64,000 nt of DNA. It comes from Haliscomenobacteraceae bacterium (GTDB taxonomy: Bacteria > Bacteroidota > Bacteroidia > Chitinophagales > Saprospiraceae). Position 1 is the stretch's first letter; each line of letters starts with the position of its first letter. Under the pieces are notes generated by a model. It made no database searches. It saw nothing but the letters and a program-made list of their open reading frames with translations, and was not told the DNA's origin. The DNA is taken from positions 124,001-188,000 of the forward strand of contig CANMVX010000001.1 in NCBI GenBank assembly GCA_947501115.1, given 5' to 3'. The position numbers and the translations under genes were made by a program. Shown here one piece after another: positions 34,352-42,079 of this stretch.

Positions 34352-36517
34352 TTAAGGGTGATAGGTTTTTGCTGCGTTGGTTTCTACTTCATTTTTATAA
34401 AAATGAACTTTTTTGAACTGTCCTCTTGTGTATCTAAGGGATTGGTCATTAAAATGGGGTGAATTCAGGTCACTGGATGAACCACCTGTGACGATAGAAT
34501 GAGCGTTAATTTGGGGGCCAAATTCTACTACGGCAACAAAACTATTTCCCAAAGTCCCATATCTTTTTTTGGTTCCCGCTTGCGTTTTTGAACCAAATGC
34601 AGCCAGCGATCCCCAGGCTGAAGAGGTGAATCCGACGGGCAAACTTTCTAAATCATCATTAAACTCTGGCCGAATACCTGCACTTATTCGTTGAAACCTG
34701 TTGATCTCCCCCCATTTTGTCCTCCATGTGCCATATTGACTGGTGAGTTGATTTATGGCTTTTTCAAAGGCAGCTTTTTTATCTGTTTCCGATAAGTTAT
34801 TCAGCACATAAGTCTCTAAGTTTAACATTGATTTTGCACCATATCCACTTTTAACTCTGGCAATCTCCATAATATTTTCACCATAAAAGATAGCCAGGCT
34901 AGTGGCAACGGATAGAGAATCTCTCTCAAAATTCCAGGTAGATAACTCTTTGAGTGGATCAGTAAATGGAGTAGACAAATTTCCTTTATAAACTTTTAAA
35001 AGATCCGGGATAATCTTTGCCAAACCTGGTAAAAAAGGATTGAAAGCTGCTTTAACTAAACTGTCAAGCGTCCAGTTCCCTTTTACATTTTCCAGTATTC
35101 TTAAAGCGGCTACCCCTCGGAAATTTTCTTCATCCGGTGCCATATAATCAGGGTATTTTTTCCTTTCGGGACTATATTTTCCAGAGGCAGTAAAAGGATC
35201 TGAATTACAGTTCTGAATCCAGCCATTGGCAGGATTAATTATTCGAACCAGTTCTTTAACCTTATGAAATCCCTTCCATTCTGTATTTGAAGTTGTACCA
35301 TCTAAAAGGCCATTCCAATTATAATCCAGATTTCTTTTTGGCATAAAATTTCCATGCCAATAGGCAATATTCCCTGAATTATCTGCAAAAACGGTGTTGT
35401 TAGATGAATTTGTATTTAATTTCATTATTTTTTCAAAAGATTTGACATCTTCGGTCTTGGTTCTTAAAAAAGATTGGGCTAATGCGTCAATCTGTTCTGT
35501 CATCATTCGTATAGATACCCATTTACCATCTTTTCGTGCTATAATTGGTCCGTGATGCGTAAAATACAAGGTGATTTCTCTAGGTATTTTACCATTTTTA
35601 GTTTGAAAATAGATGATTTCCTTTCGGGTTTTGACTGGCAGCCATTTATTCTCATAGAGGTAATAATAATCGCTACCTCTTTTTTCAATCGTTTCTAAAT
35701 ATTCATCTGCCACATCGGCGGCACCAGATGTATGCATCCATCCACATTTTTCATTAAATCCCTGATAAACAAAAAATTGTCCCCAGGTAACTGCACCGTA
35801 AGTGTTTAAGCCTTCCTCACTTACCAAATGTACCTCCGTTCTAAAATAAAAAGAGGTGTGTGGATTTATAAGAAGCAGAGGATGCCCATTTTTTGTTAAT
35901 TCTGGCGCAATGGCAAATCCATTCGAACCTGCTGGTTCCTGTTCCCATTCAGGTATTTCCGGTACATGATAGCCCATGCCATTTCCCTCGTAAAAATCTT
36001 TGATTCCCTGAATGGGAATAATCGTAATGTTTCCTCCTATACTTCCCTCAGTAAATAATAAAGGCATCCAGGGCTCAAATCTTTGTATGATTTTAGGTTT
36101 AGTATTTGGATTTTTATGCAGATAATAATTAATCCCAGAGGCAAAACCGTCCAATAAAGCTTTTAACCAGGTAGGAGAACGTAAATAATTATTTTTCGCA
36201 AGCAGGGTATCTGCATACATTCTTGCTCGTGCGTCCTGATAAAAATAATTTTCACCCAGAGATTCTGATAATCTGCCAAGTGCATCTAAATAATTTTCCT
36301 CCACACGATTAAAATCATCCTCACACTGTGTGTACATTAATCCAAAAACTACATCGGCGTCGGTTTTACCATAAATGTGAGGAACACCATAATTATCTCT
36401 TATTATAGTGACATTTTGTGCCCTTGTAGTCCATTCATTTATTTCATTTTTGGAAAATGTTTGTCCATTGAGTAAACATAAACTGGAAAACAAAAGGATG
36501 GAAATCAGTTTGAACAT
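34352..36517 (-). CDS. Penicillin acylase family (Ntn hydrolase) protein, exported
   Basis: A 721-residue precursor of a secreted amidohydrolase (penicillin acylase, AHL acylase or aculeacin acylase type). Signal peptide MFKLISILLFSSLCLLNGQT. The alpha-chain part includes VTIIRDNYGVPHIYGKTDADVVFG (seen in two pieces). The autocatalytic cleavage site is PAGSNGFAI with the nucleophile Ser198, followed by LLINPHTSFYFRTEVHLV, which matches the beta-chain start in this family, and VYQGFNEKCGWMHTSG. The Asn typical of the oxyanion hole appears in NSSNNTVFADNSGNIAYWHGN (read in two parts). Substrate is unknown. First gene of a two-gene unit with the CefD-like protein. Confidence 0.9.
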   Translation of the reverse strand: MFKLISILLFSSLCLLNGQTFSKNEINEWTTRAQNVTIIRDNYGVPHIYGKTDADVVFGLMYTQCEDDFNRVEENYLDALGRLSESLGENYFYQDARARMYADTLLAKNNYLRSPTWLKALLDGFASGINYYLHKNPNTKPKIIQRFEPWMPLLFTEGSIGGNITIIPIQGIKDFYEGNGMGYHVPEIPEWEQEPAGSNGFAIAPELTKNGHPLLLINPHTSFYFRTEVHLVSEEGLNTYGAVTWGQFFVYQGFNEKCGWMHTSGAADVADEYLETIEKRGSDYYYLYENKWLPVKTRKEIIYFQTKNGKIPREITLYFTHHGPIIARKDGKWVSIRMMTEQIDALAQSFLRTKTEDVKSFEKIMKLNTNSSNNTVFADNSGNIAYWHGNFMPKRNLDYNWNGLLDGTTSNTEWKGFHKVKELVRIINPANGWIQNCNSDPFTASGKYSPERKKYPDYMAPDEENFRGVAALRILENVKGNWTLDSLVKAAFNPFLPGLAKIIPDLLKVYKGNLSTPFTDPLKELSTWNFERDSLSVATSLAIFYGENIMEIARVKSGYGAKSMLNLETYVLNNLSETDKKAAFEKAINQLTSQYGTWRTKWGEINRFQRISAGIRPEFNDDLESLPVGFTSSAWGSLAAFGSKTQAGTKKRYGTLGNSFVAVVEFGPQINAHSIVTGGSSSDLNSPHFNDQSLRYTRGQFKKVHFYKNEVETNAAKTYHP

Positions 36518-36541
36518 GGTATCAAATTTTTATTAATTTTG
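36509..36541 (+). promoter_or_regulatory. Bacteroidota-type promoter for GNAT gene
   Basis: TTTG at 36509-36512, a 21-nt spacer, then TAATTTTG at 36534-36541, 25 nt upstream of the ATG at 36567. The -33 box overlaps the first codons of the divergent acylase gene. Confidence 0.6.
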
Positions 36542-36566
36542 GGAATTTAGGTAAAATAAATAAATT

Positions 36567-37079
36567 ATGAAAGTTTCCAGGGCATTTTTATCCGATTTAC
36601 CCAATATATGCATACTTGCCAATAATGCCTATCGTGGCGAGGAAGCAAAAAAAGGATGGACATTTGAGTCCGATTTTATAGAAGGGGATAAAAGAACAGA
36701 TGAAAATGATCTGTTTTTGTTGTTTTCTAATGAAAAATCAGTATTTCTTATTGCAAAAAATGATAATGGGGTTATCACGGGTTCAGTGTATCTTGAGGTG
36801 AAAAATAAAAATTTGTACATGGGAATGCTCTCTGTTGAGCCCACGCTCCAGGGAAATGGTATTGGAAAGCTCTTAGTGTCAAATGCTATTCAATATGGTC
36901 AATCTTTTGGTTTGGAAAAAATTCAGATTCAGGTTGTCCATCTTCGGCAAGAACTTATTTTATGGTATGAAAAATTAGGATTTATTACATCAGATAAGAT
37001 AATGCCTTTCGAGGTACCCTTAGAATTTGGCAAACCTAAAGTTCCTCTTCATTTTATCGAAATGTATCGTACCTTATAA
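36567..37079 (+). CDS. GNAT family N-acetyltransferase
   Basis: A 170-residue acetyl-CoA-dependent acetyltransferase. The acetyl-CoA pyrophosphate-binding loop is visible in GMLSVEPTLQGNGIGKLLV (Q/RxxGxG/A form, QGNGIG), followed by IQIQVVHLRQELILWYEKLGF, the typical motif B end (YEKLGF). The N-terminus VSRAFLSDLPNICILANNAY is the usual beta1-alpha1. Substrate cannot be predicted. It is divergent from the acylase and has its own promoter. Confidence 0.88.
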   Translation: MKVSRAFLSDLPNICILANNAYRGEEAKKGWTFESDFIEGDKRTDENDLFLLFSNEKSVFLIAKNDNGVITGSVYLEVKNKNLYMGMLSVEPTLQGNGIGKLLVSNAIQYGQSFGLEKIQIQVVHLRQELILWYEKLGFITSDKIMPFEVPLEFGKPKVPLHFIEMYRTL

Positions 37080-37136
37080 AACGAATATCCTTTGAAATGT
37101 ACTATTTCACTATATTTACAAATTAAATATATATGA

Positions 37137-37382
37137 ATGCAAAAAAGTAAAGAAGATATTCAAAAGGAAAAGGATGAATTTTTGCGACAATTTGTTCCTC
37201 CTACTGGAAATATATGGGGTTGGAAATTCTCCCTTTTTGGTTTAGGCCTTATTCTATTTTTAAGCCTTTGGTTGGTTTGGCTACATTACAAAAGAGGCGT
37301 TCCTGTAGGTTTTGAAGAGCAAAAAATGGAGGTTAATCCCATGGTTTTACCTGAAAAAATAGACACCATTAATTATGAATAA
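37137..37382 (+). CDS. Small single-pass membrane protein
   Basis: An 81-residue protein: a charged N-terminus (MQKSKEDIQKEKDEFLRQF), one hydrophobic helix of about 20 residues (~34-53: FSLFGLGLILFLSLWLVWLH) and a short polar tail. I do not recognise a family. Its stop lies inside dapF, an 8-nt overlap, so the two are translationally coupled. An out-of-frame ATG at 37133 gives only a few codons. Function unknown. Confidence 0.7.
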   Translation: MQKSKEDIQKEKDEFLRQFVPPTGNIWGWKFSLFGLGLILFLSLWLVWLHYKRGVPVGFEEQKMEVNPMVLPEKIDTINYE

Positions 37383-38202
37383 TTCACTTTCCTTTTACAA
37401 ATATCATGGGGCAGGCAATGATTTTATCTTTGTCGATCATAGAGATTTTAAATCGCTTCCAGCCTTAGATGCTGACCAAATGGCCCGTTTATGCCACAGA
37501 AATTTTGGCATTGGTGCCGATGGTCTTATTTTATTGGAAAATGATGATGTTGCTGATTTTAAAATGCGCTATTTTAATGCCGATGGAAATGAAGGTTCTA
37601 TGTGCGGAAATGGAGGCAGATGCATCGTTGCTTTTGCCAACGATTTGGGAATTATACCTTCAGAGGGTTCTTTTAGTGCCACCGATGGTCTTCATCAGTT
37701 TAAAGTGTTAGACAATAATGAATATGCTATCTCATTGAAAAATGTAGATAAGGTAGAAGTTATGCCAAATGCTTATTTTATTCATACAGGAAGTCCTCAC
37801 TGGGTTGAATTTGTTGACGACTTAAACGGCTTTGATGTGCATAATAAGGGTAAAAAAATACGTTTAGATCCAATGTTTGGAAAGGGTGGAACCAATGTAA
37901 ATTTTTTGGTCGATGCACTTACTGGTTTGGAAATTGCCACCTTTGAACGAGGCGTGGAGGCGGAAACTTTGGCGTGTGGTACAGGTGTTACTGCCGCTGC
38001 AATGGCTTATTATATAAGTAAAGGTTGGCAAGTTGATTTGTTTGAAGTAAGTATTAAAGCTAAGGGTGGGTTACTTCATGTTAGTTTCAGACCCAATCAT
38101 AATAACGAAATTCCCACTTTTTCTGATGTATGGTTGACTGGTCCCGCCGTACAGGTGTTTAAAGGCGAAATAAGGTTGGATCTTTTAAAAAATATTGATT
38201 AA
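37375..38202 (+). CDS. dapF: Diaminopimelate epimerase
   Basis: Converts LL- to meso-diaminopimelate for lysine and peptidoglycan. The start SFYKYHGAGNDFIFVDHRD is typical. The two catalytic cysteines are in MCGNGGRCIVAFA and ETLACGTGVTAAA. FERGVEAETLACGTG and GGTNVNFL are also conserved. At 275 residues it is full length. It overlaps the preceding small membrane protein gene by 8 nt. Confidence 0.95.
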   Translation: MNNSLSFYKYHGAGNDFIFVDHRDFKSLPALDADQMARLCHRNFGIGADGLILLENDDVADFKMRYFNADGNEGSMCGNGGRCIVAFANDLGIIPSEGSFSATDGLHQFKVLDNNEYAISLKNVDKVEVMPNAYFIHTGSPHWVEFVDDLNGFDVHNKGKKIRLDPMFGKGGTNVNFLVDALTGLEIATFERGVEAETLACGTGVTAAAMAYYISKGWQVDLFEVSIKAKGGLLHVSFRPNHNNEIPTFSDVWLTGPAVQVFKGEIRLDLLKNID

Positions 38203-38207
38203 AAATT

Positions 38208-38215
38208 TATTTTTG
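38208..38215 (+). promoter_or_regulatory. -7 promoter element TATTTTTG between dapF and the decarboxylase-like gene
   Basis: Perfect TAnnTTTG, 13 nt upstream of the ATG at 38229, suggesting that this gene has its own promoter. The sequence is AT-rich and no good -33 box is seen, so the evidence is moderate. Confidence 0.4.
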
Positions 38216-38228
38216 TTCTAAGCTGAAA

Positions 38229-38942
38229 ATGAAAGCTAAATTTTTAATCATTCCATTGATTATCCTTTGTTTAAACGCTTTGGGAGAAGGGCAATGTTTA
38301 ACGGGAAAGGTACATATTACAGGAGAAATGAGAAATGTAATGTGGAAGGGCCTACTTGAAGGTAATATTTATTTAGATACCATAGCAAATAAATCAAATG
38401 TTGTCGGGCTGGGTCCAATTGAATATTTAGGAGGTGAAATTATCGTCATAGATGGGAAATCTTACAAATCTATGGTTATGTCAGATTCAAGTATGGAAGT
38501 CGTGGAAAAATTTAATATAAAGGCACCTTTTTTCGCTCATGCAAATATTTCAAACTGGTCAGAGGAGCTATTGGATGTTGATATTCAGACTATCCAGCAG
38601 TTAGAATCTTTTTTGGATAATAAAAAGAGTGGATCATCTCAACCTTTTATGTTTAAACTCGCTGGCTTTGTTAAAGAAGCTACCATACATGTTGTGAATC
38701 TACCAGTTGGTGCAAAGGTTAGTTCACCTAACGATGCACATAAAGGACTAGTTAAATACCAAATGGAGAATCAGGAGGCAGAAATAGTTGGTTTTTTCTC
38801 TAAAGAGCACAAAGGTATTTTTACACACCATGATTCTTATTTGCACATGCATTTGATGACTAAAGACAAGCAAATGATGGGTCATTTGGATGAATTGTCG
38901 ATAGAGAAGGCTAAAATGAGGTTGTTTTTATGTCAAAACTGA
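38229..38942 (+). CDS. Acetolactate decarboxylase family protein with signal peptide
   Basis: A 237-residue protein of the AlsD/BudA family, which converts alpha-acetolactate to acetoin using zinc. Residues 1-22 are a signal peptide (MKAKFLIIPLIILCLNALGEGQ), so the mature protein would be exported. Family features: GLGPIEYLGGEIIVIDGKSY, corresponding to the usual GTF.hLDGE..-DG..Y region with the Glu ligand, and a C-terminal Zn site with His206, His208 and His219, i.e. H-x-H-x10-H, the spacing known in AlsD. The substrate-binding Arg expected in the middle is not obvious (HVV where I expect a basic motif), so activity is uncertain. It starts 26 nt after dapF. Confidence 0.78.
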   Translation: MKAKFLIIPLIILCLNALGEGQCLTGKVHITGEMRNVMWKGLLEGNIYLDTIANKSNVVGLGPIEYLGGEIIVIDGKSYKSMVMSDSSMEVVEKFNIKAPFFAHANISNWSEELLDVDIQTIQQLESFLDNKKSGSSQPFMFKLAGFVKEATIHVVNLPVGAKVSSPNDAHKGLVKYQMENQEAEIVGFFSKEHKGIFTHHDSYLHMHLMTKDKQMMGHLDELSIEKAKMRLFLCQN

Positions 38943-38982
38943 CGGTAGTAACGAAGAATTAGTTACAACATTTTTTGGAATA

Positions 38983-40188
38983 TTATAATGTTTCTTTAAA
39001 CTCACCGCTCTTTTTCATATCTGCCTGGCCATCAGGTAAACGTTTGATATCCTTGTCCGGCAATCTGTGTTGGATTTGTTTCCCTTCTTTCAAAATGCCG
39101 AAATTTTTAAATAAAACTACATTTGTTCCTGAGCCTCTAAGAGATGGTATCGCAATACCATCCATACCTCCCCTTTGTGCCATTCTTCTGAGGTGAATCG
39201 GATTTTCTTCAACGGTTTTATATATAGCAGGACCTGTAGCATCAAGTATTTTCCCTCCTGAAATGTTGTAGGAAATAGTTACATAAGCATTTAATGGATT
39301 ATCAGGGTCATCAAATTTATGATGAGCTATTTCTGCTTCGGAGGTCTCGATATCATTGGTCAAATAAAATCCACCACCAAATCTGGAAGAGGATTTAAAA
39401 AATGTAGGATCAATTCTTTCCAAAATACTTTTATCTGCACCTGCTTTGGTGGTTGTATGGTATAATGTATTTATACTACTCATTATATTATATTCAATCT
39501 CCTCCACTCCAGGTGTTTCTAAATCTAAATGTTCATTTAACCCTTCACTTGGGTCACCATCCACTTTTTGAACTACCCCTTTTTTCTGAACCGATTTTTC
39601 TGTCCTATAATCTGAAAGAGAAAATGGTTTCATTTGTAAAGCCTTCGCACCCATTATATCAGCTTCTTTTTCTAAACGCTGGTCATCATTAATGGGCACT
39701 TTAGCCTTCATCATCATTGTTGGCTGTACTCTTCCCTGCTTCTGTTGCACTACATGCCATGCCTCATGAGGCAAATGTTTTTCCTGGCCTGAGGCTAAAT
39801 GTATATCTGTTCGCTGTGCATAAGCATGCGCATTTAATTGCGCTGGTTTATCAGAATTATAATGAACCTTTACATCATCCATGGAATGACCAGATAAACT
39901 TTCAACACCACTTTTTAAGGTATCTGGTAATCCGGAATTATTTTTTTTAAGCTGAATATTTGCCTTTTTATTTTGGTCAAAGTCTTCTGCCATTCTTTGA
40001 ATAGCTAATAATTTAGGATTTGGCTGAAAATATAAGTTTTCTGATTTTAATTGTATGCTTTTATCCATCGCAGAATTTAGACCCTCATGGGTAGTATTCA
40101 TCCGCTGATTCCAACTTTGGAAAGCCTGAGGTTCGTTTGCTTTTGCCTGTTTAACAAGTGCGTTCTGCCAGGATAGCATGGAATCCAT
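38983..40188 (-). CDS. DUF4157 protein with C-terminal ADP-ribosyltransferase-like toxin domain
   Basis: A 401-residue putative effector. Residues 1-80 are polar and helical, with no signal peptide. Residues ~86-160 match DUF4157: GLPDTLKSGVESLSGHSMDD, VKVHYNSDKPAQLNAHAYAQ, and LPHEAWHVVQQKQGRV with HExxH at 141-145. DUF4157 is recurrent in cargo of extracellular contractile injection systems (eCIS) and polymorphic toxins. After a linker (~165-235), the C-terminal domain ~237-365 reads LYHTTTKAGADKSILERIDP, SRFGGGFYLTNDIETSEAEI and GMDGIAIPSLRGSGTNVVLF. This fits an ART/RES-like NAD-using fold (H-T start, FGxGFYLT central motif). No eCIS structural genes, toxin chaperone or immunity gene is evident nearby. 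Family and function are inferred. Confidence 0.75.
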   Translation of the reverse strand: MDSMLSWQNALVKQAKANEPQAFQSWNQRMNTTHEGLNSAMDKSIQLKSENLYFQPNPKLLAIQRMAEDFDQNKKANIQLKKNNSGLPDTLKSGVESLSGHSMDDVKVHYNSDKPAQLNAHAYAQRTDIHLASGQEKHLPHEAWHVVQQKQGRVQPTMMMKAKVPINDDQRLEKEADIMGAKALQMKPFSLSDYRTEKSVQKKGVVQKVDGDPSEGLNEHLDLETPGVEEIEYNIMSSINTLYHTTTKAGADKSILERIDPTFFKSSSRFGGGFYLTNDIETSEAEIAHHKFDDPDNPLNAYVTISYNISGGKILDATGPAIYKTVEENPIHLRRMAQRGGMDGIAIPSLRGSGTNVVLFKNFGILKEGKQIQHRLPDKDIKRLPDGQADMKKSGEFKETL

Positions 40189-40251
40189 TAATTGTTAAGT
40201 TATTCATTGCAAAGTAAATGTAATAAATTGATATTTAATTTTATCATTTTA

Positions 40252-40287
40252 ATATTAAAATTAAATATTAAAATTAAATATTAAAAT
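40252..40287. repeat. 13-bp AT-only tandem repeat, about 2.8 copies
   Basis: ATATTAAAATTAA repeated at 40252-40264 and 40265-40277, with a 10-base partial at 40278-40287. It lies in the 178-nt divergent gap between the DUF4157 toxin-like gene and threonine aldolase. No CRISPR-like spacers. Confidence 0.8.
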
Positions 40288-40366
40288 AATATTGATATTT
40301 TGTTTTTTAGATATTCAGTTAAGTTCGTTTCCTGAATTATTTTAATTTTACTTAAAAATTAATAAA

Positions 40367-41392
40367 ATGGAAATTAATCTTATTTCTGATACAGTGACCA
40401 AGCCTACACCGGGAATGTTGGAAATGATGTGGAAAGCTAAGGTAGGAGATGATGTTTTTAGAGGTGATCCGACGATTAACTTCCTGGAAGAAAAAGCCGC
40501 AGCTATGTTTGGCATGGATGCTGCCTTGTTTTGCCCGTCCGGCACCATGACTAATCAAATAGCCATAAAATTACATACACGACCTCTTGATGAAATGATT
40601 TGTGATGCCACCTCTCATGTATTTCAATATGAAGTAGCTGGCTATGCTTTTCACTCGGGTATTGGCGTAAATCTAATAGAAGGGAATTATGGTAAAATTA
40701 CAGCCGATCAAGTTCAAGAGGCTATTAAAAGTCCGGCAGATTGGTTGCCAAAATCAACCTTAGTAGTTTTAGAAAATACCACCAATAAAGGAGGGGGGAA
40801 TTACTACACTTTAGATGAGATTATTCCCATAAAAAATATTTGTAGTAATAAAGGTCTTAAATTACATCTCGATGGAGCCAGATTGTTTCATGCCTTAGTT
40901 GAAACAGGTGATTCAACTAAAAATTATGGTGATGTTTTTGATAGTATTTCTATCTGTTTGTCAAAAGGATTAGGTGCCCCAGTAGGATCTTTACTCATAG
41001 GGAATAATGCGTTTATCAATGAGGCAAGAAGAATTAGAAAAGTGATGGGCGGAGGAATGCGACAGGCAGGTTTCTTGGCCGCGGCAGGTGTTTATGCTTT
41101 GGATAATAACGTAAATCGTTTAAAAACAGATCATTTTAATGCTAAAGTAATAGCAGACTGTTTAGAAAAACTGGATTATGTAAAGTTAGTAAAGCCTGTG
41201 AAAACAAATATTATAATATTTGACCTACAAGATTCGTGGACTGCCAATGTATTTCTGGAAAAATTAGCTGAGAATGGAGTCAAAGCTTCTGCTTTTGGAC
41301 CTAAAACAATAAGATTTGTTACGCACCTGGATGTATCTGATGAAATGATTCAGCAAGTTAAAAAAATCTTGGAAAGTATTAGCGCTGATTAA
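40367..41392 (+). CDS. Low-specificity L-threonine aldolase
   Basis: PLP enzyme cleaving threonine or allo-threonine to glycine and acetaldehyde. 341 residues, with the start INLISDTVTKPTPGMLEMM, GDDVFRGDPTINFLEEKAA, CPSGTMTNQIAI, the stacking-His region CDATSHVFQYE, LHLDGARLFHA (PLP Asp) and the Schiff-base Lys in ICLSKGLGAPVGSLL. All key residues are present. A GntG/beta-eliminating lyase family name is equivalent. It is monocistronic in appearance, convergent with the DUF151 gene. Confidence 0.92.
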   Translation: MEINLISDTVTKPTPGMLEMMWKAKVGDDVFRGDPTINFLEEKAAAMFGMDAALFCPSGTMTNQIAIKLHTRPLDEMICDATSHVFQYEVAGYAFHSGIGVNLIEGNYGKITADQVQEAIKSPADWLPKSTLVVLENTTNKGGGNYYTLDEIIPIKNICSNKGLKLHLDGARLFHALVETGDSTKNYGDVFDSISICLSKGLGAPVGSLLIGNNAFINEARRIRKVMGGGMRQAGFLAAAGVYALDNNVNRLKTDHFNAKVIADCLEKLDYVKLVKPVKTNIIIFDLQDSWTANVFLEKLAENGVKASAFGPKTIRFVTHLDVSDEMIQQVKKILESISAD

Positions 41393-41412
41393 AAAGACTC
41401 TTTAAACAGCCT

Positions 41413-42021
41413 TTAATCTAAGTCCCTTTTTCTTTTATCTATTTCGTCGCGAATGGTAGCCGCTTTTTCGTAATTCTCTTCTTCTAAAACCTGTAAAAGC
41501 ATATTTTGGAGGGACTCCAGAGAATAAGTGCTCAGAGAACTTTGTTTGTTTTTACCAGGTTTTTCCTCCATTTCATCATCGCTCTCTTCTTCAATATCGG
41601 TTTGTGTACTTTCGTCAAGTTCAACGCCCGCAGTGTCCAGGATAAATTCGTAAGTAAAAATAGGGCATTGAAATCTTACAGCAAGAGCAATAGCATCGGA
41701 AGTTCTTGAATCAAGTTCTATAATTTCACCTTCTCTTTCACATATTAGCCTGGCATAGAAAATACCGTCTAATAAATTATTAATAATGATTTCCTTTATT
41801 TCAACTTTGAATGCCTCCAGGGTTTGCTTAAATAAATCATGAGTAAGAGGCCTGTTAGGTGTCATTTTTTCCATGGCAACAGCGATAGCCTGTGCCTCAA
41901 AACTTCCAATAACAATGGGAATTCGCCTTAATCCAACCATCTCACCTAATACAACTGCATAGTTATTTGATTGAGATACACTATGCGAAAGTGCGACGAT
42001 TCGAAGTTCAATTTTTTTCAT
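41413..42021 (-). CDS. Bifunctional nuclease family (DUF151) protein with UvrB/C motif
   Basis: A 202-residue protein. Residues 1-135 form the DUF151/bifunctional nuclease domain (NNYAVVLGEMVGLRRIPIVI, FEAQAIAVAMEKMTPNRPLTHDL in pieces, LDSRTSDAIALAVR). An acidic, low-complexity linker of ~35 residues (ESTQTDIEEESDDEMEEKPG) leads to a UvrB/UvrC helical-hairpin motif (LQNMLLQVLEEENYEKAATI, RDEIDKRK). This combination is common in Bacteroidota. A role in nucleic-acid metabolism or DNA repair is plausible but unproven. A perfect -7 element lies 22 nt upstream. Confidence 0.88.
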   Translation of the reverse strand: MKKIELRIVALSHSVSQSNNYAVVLGEMVGLRRIPIVIGSFEAQAIAVAMEKMTPNRPLTHDLFKQTLEAFKVEIKEIIINNLLDGIFYARLICEREGEIIELDSRTSDAIALAVRFQCPIFTYEFILDTAGVELDESTQTDIEEESDDEMEEKPGKNKQSSLSTYSLESLQNMLLQVLEEENYEKAATIRDEIDKRKRDLD

Positions 42022-42043
42022 AAAATGCAGATTATATTAGCAT

Positions 42044-42051
42044 CAAAGTTA
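42044..42051 (-). promoter_or_regulatory. -7 promoter element TAACTTTG upstream of DUF151 gene
   Basis: Perfect TAnnTTTG on the minus strand, 22 nt upstream of the start codon at 42021. No clear -33 box. Confidence 0.45.
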
Positions 42052-42079
42052 TTAATAATTACTATATTCTACGTCAGTT

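Noticed and set aside
39453-39950. Forward open frames inside the DUF4157 gene that might encode an immunity protein
   Set aside because: They are antisense to conserved domains, have no recognisable family or start context, and look like shadows.
40252-40287. CRISPR-like repeat
   Set aside because: Units are 13 bp, A/T only and directly abutting with no spacers.
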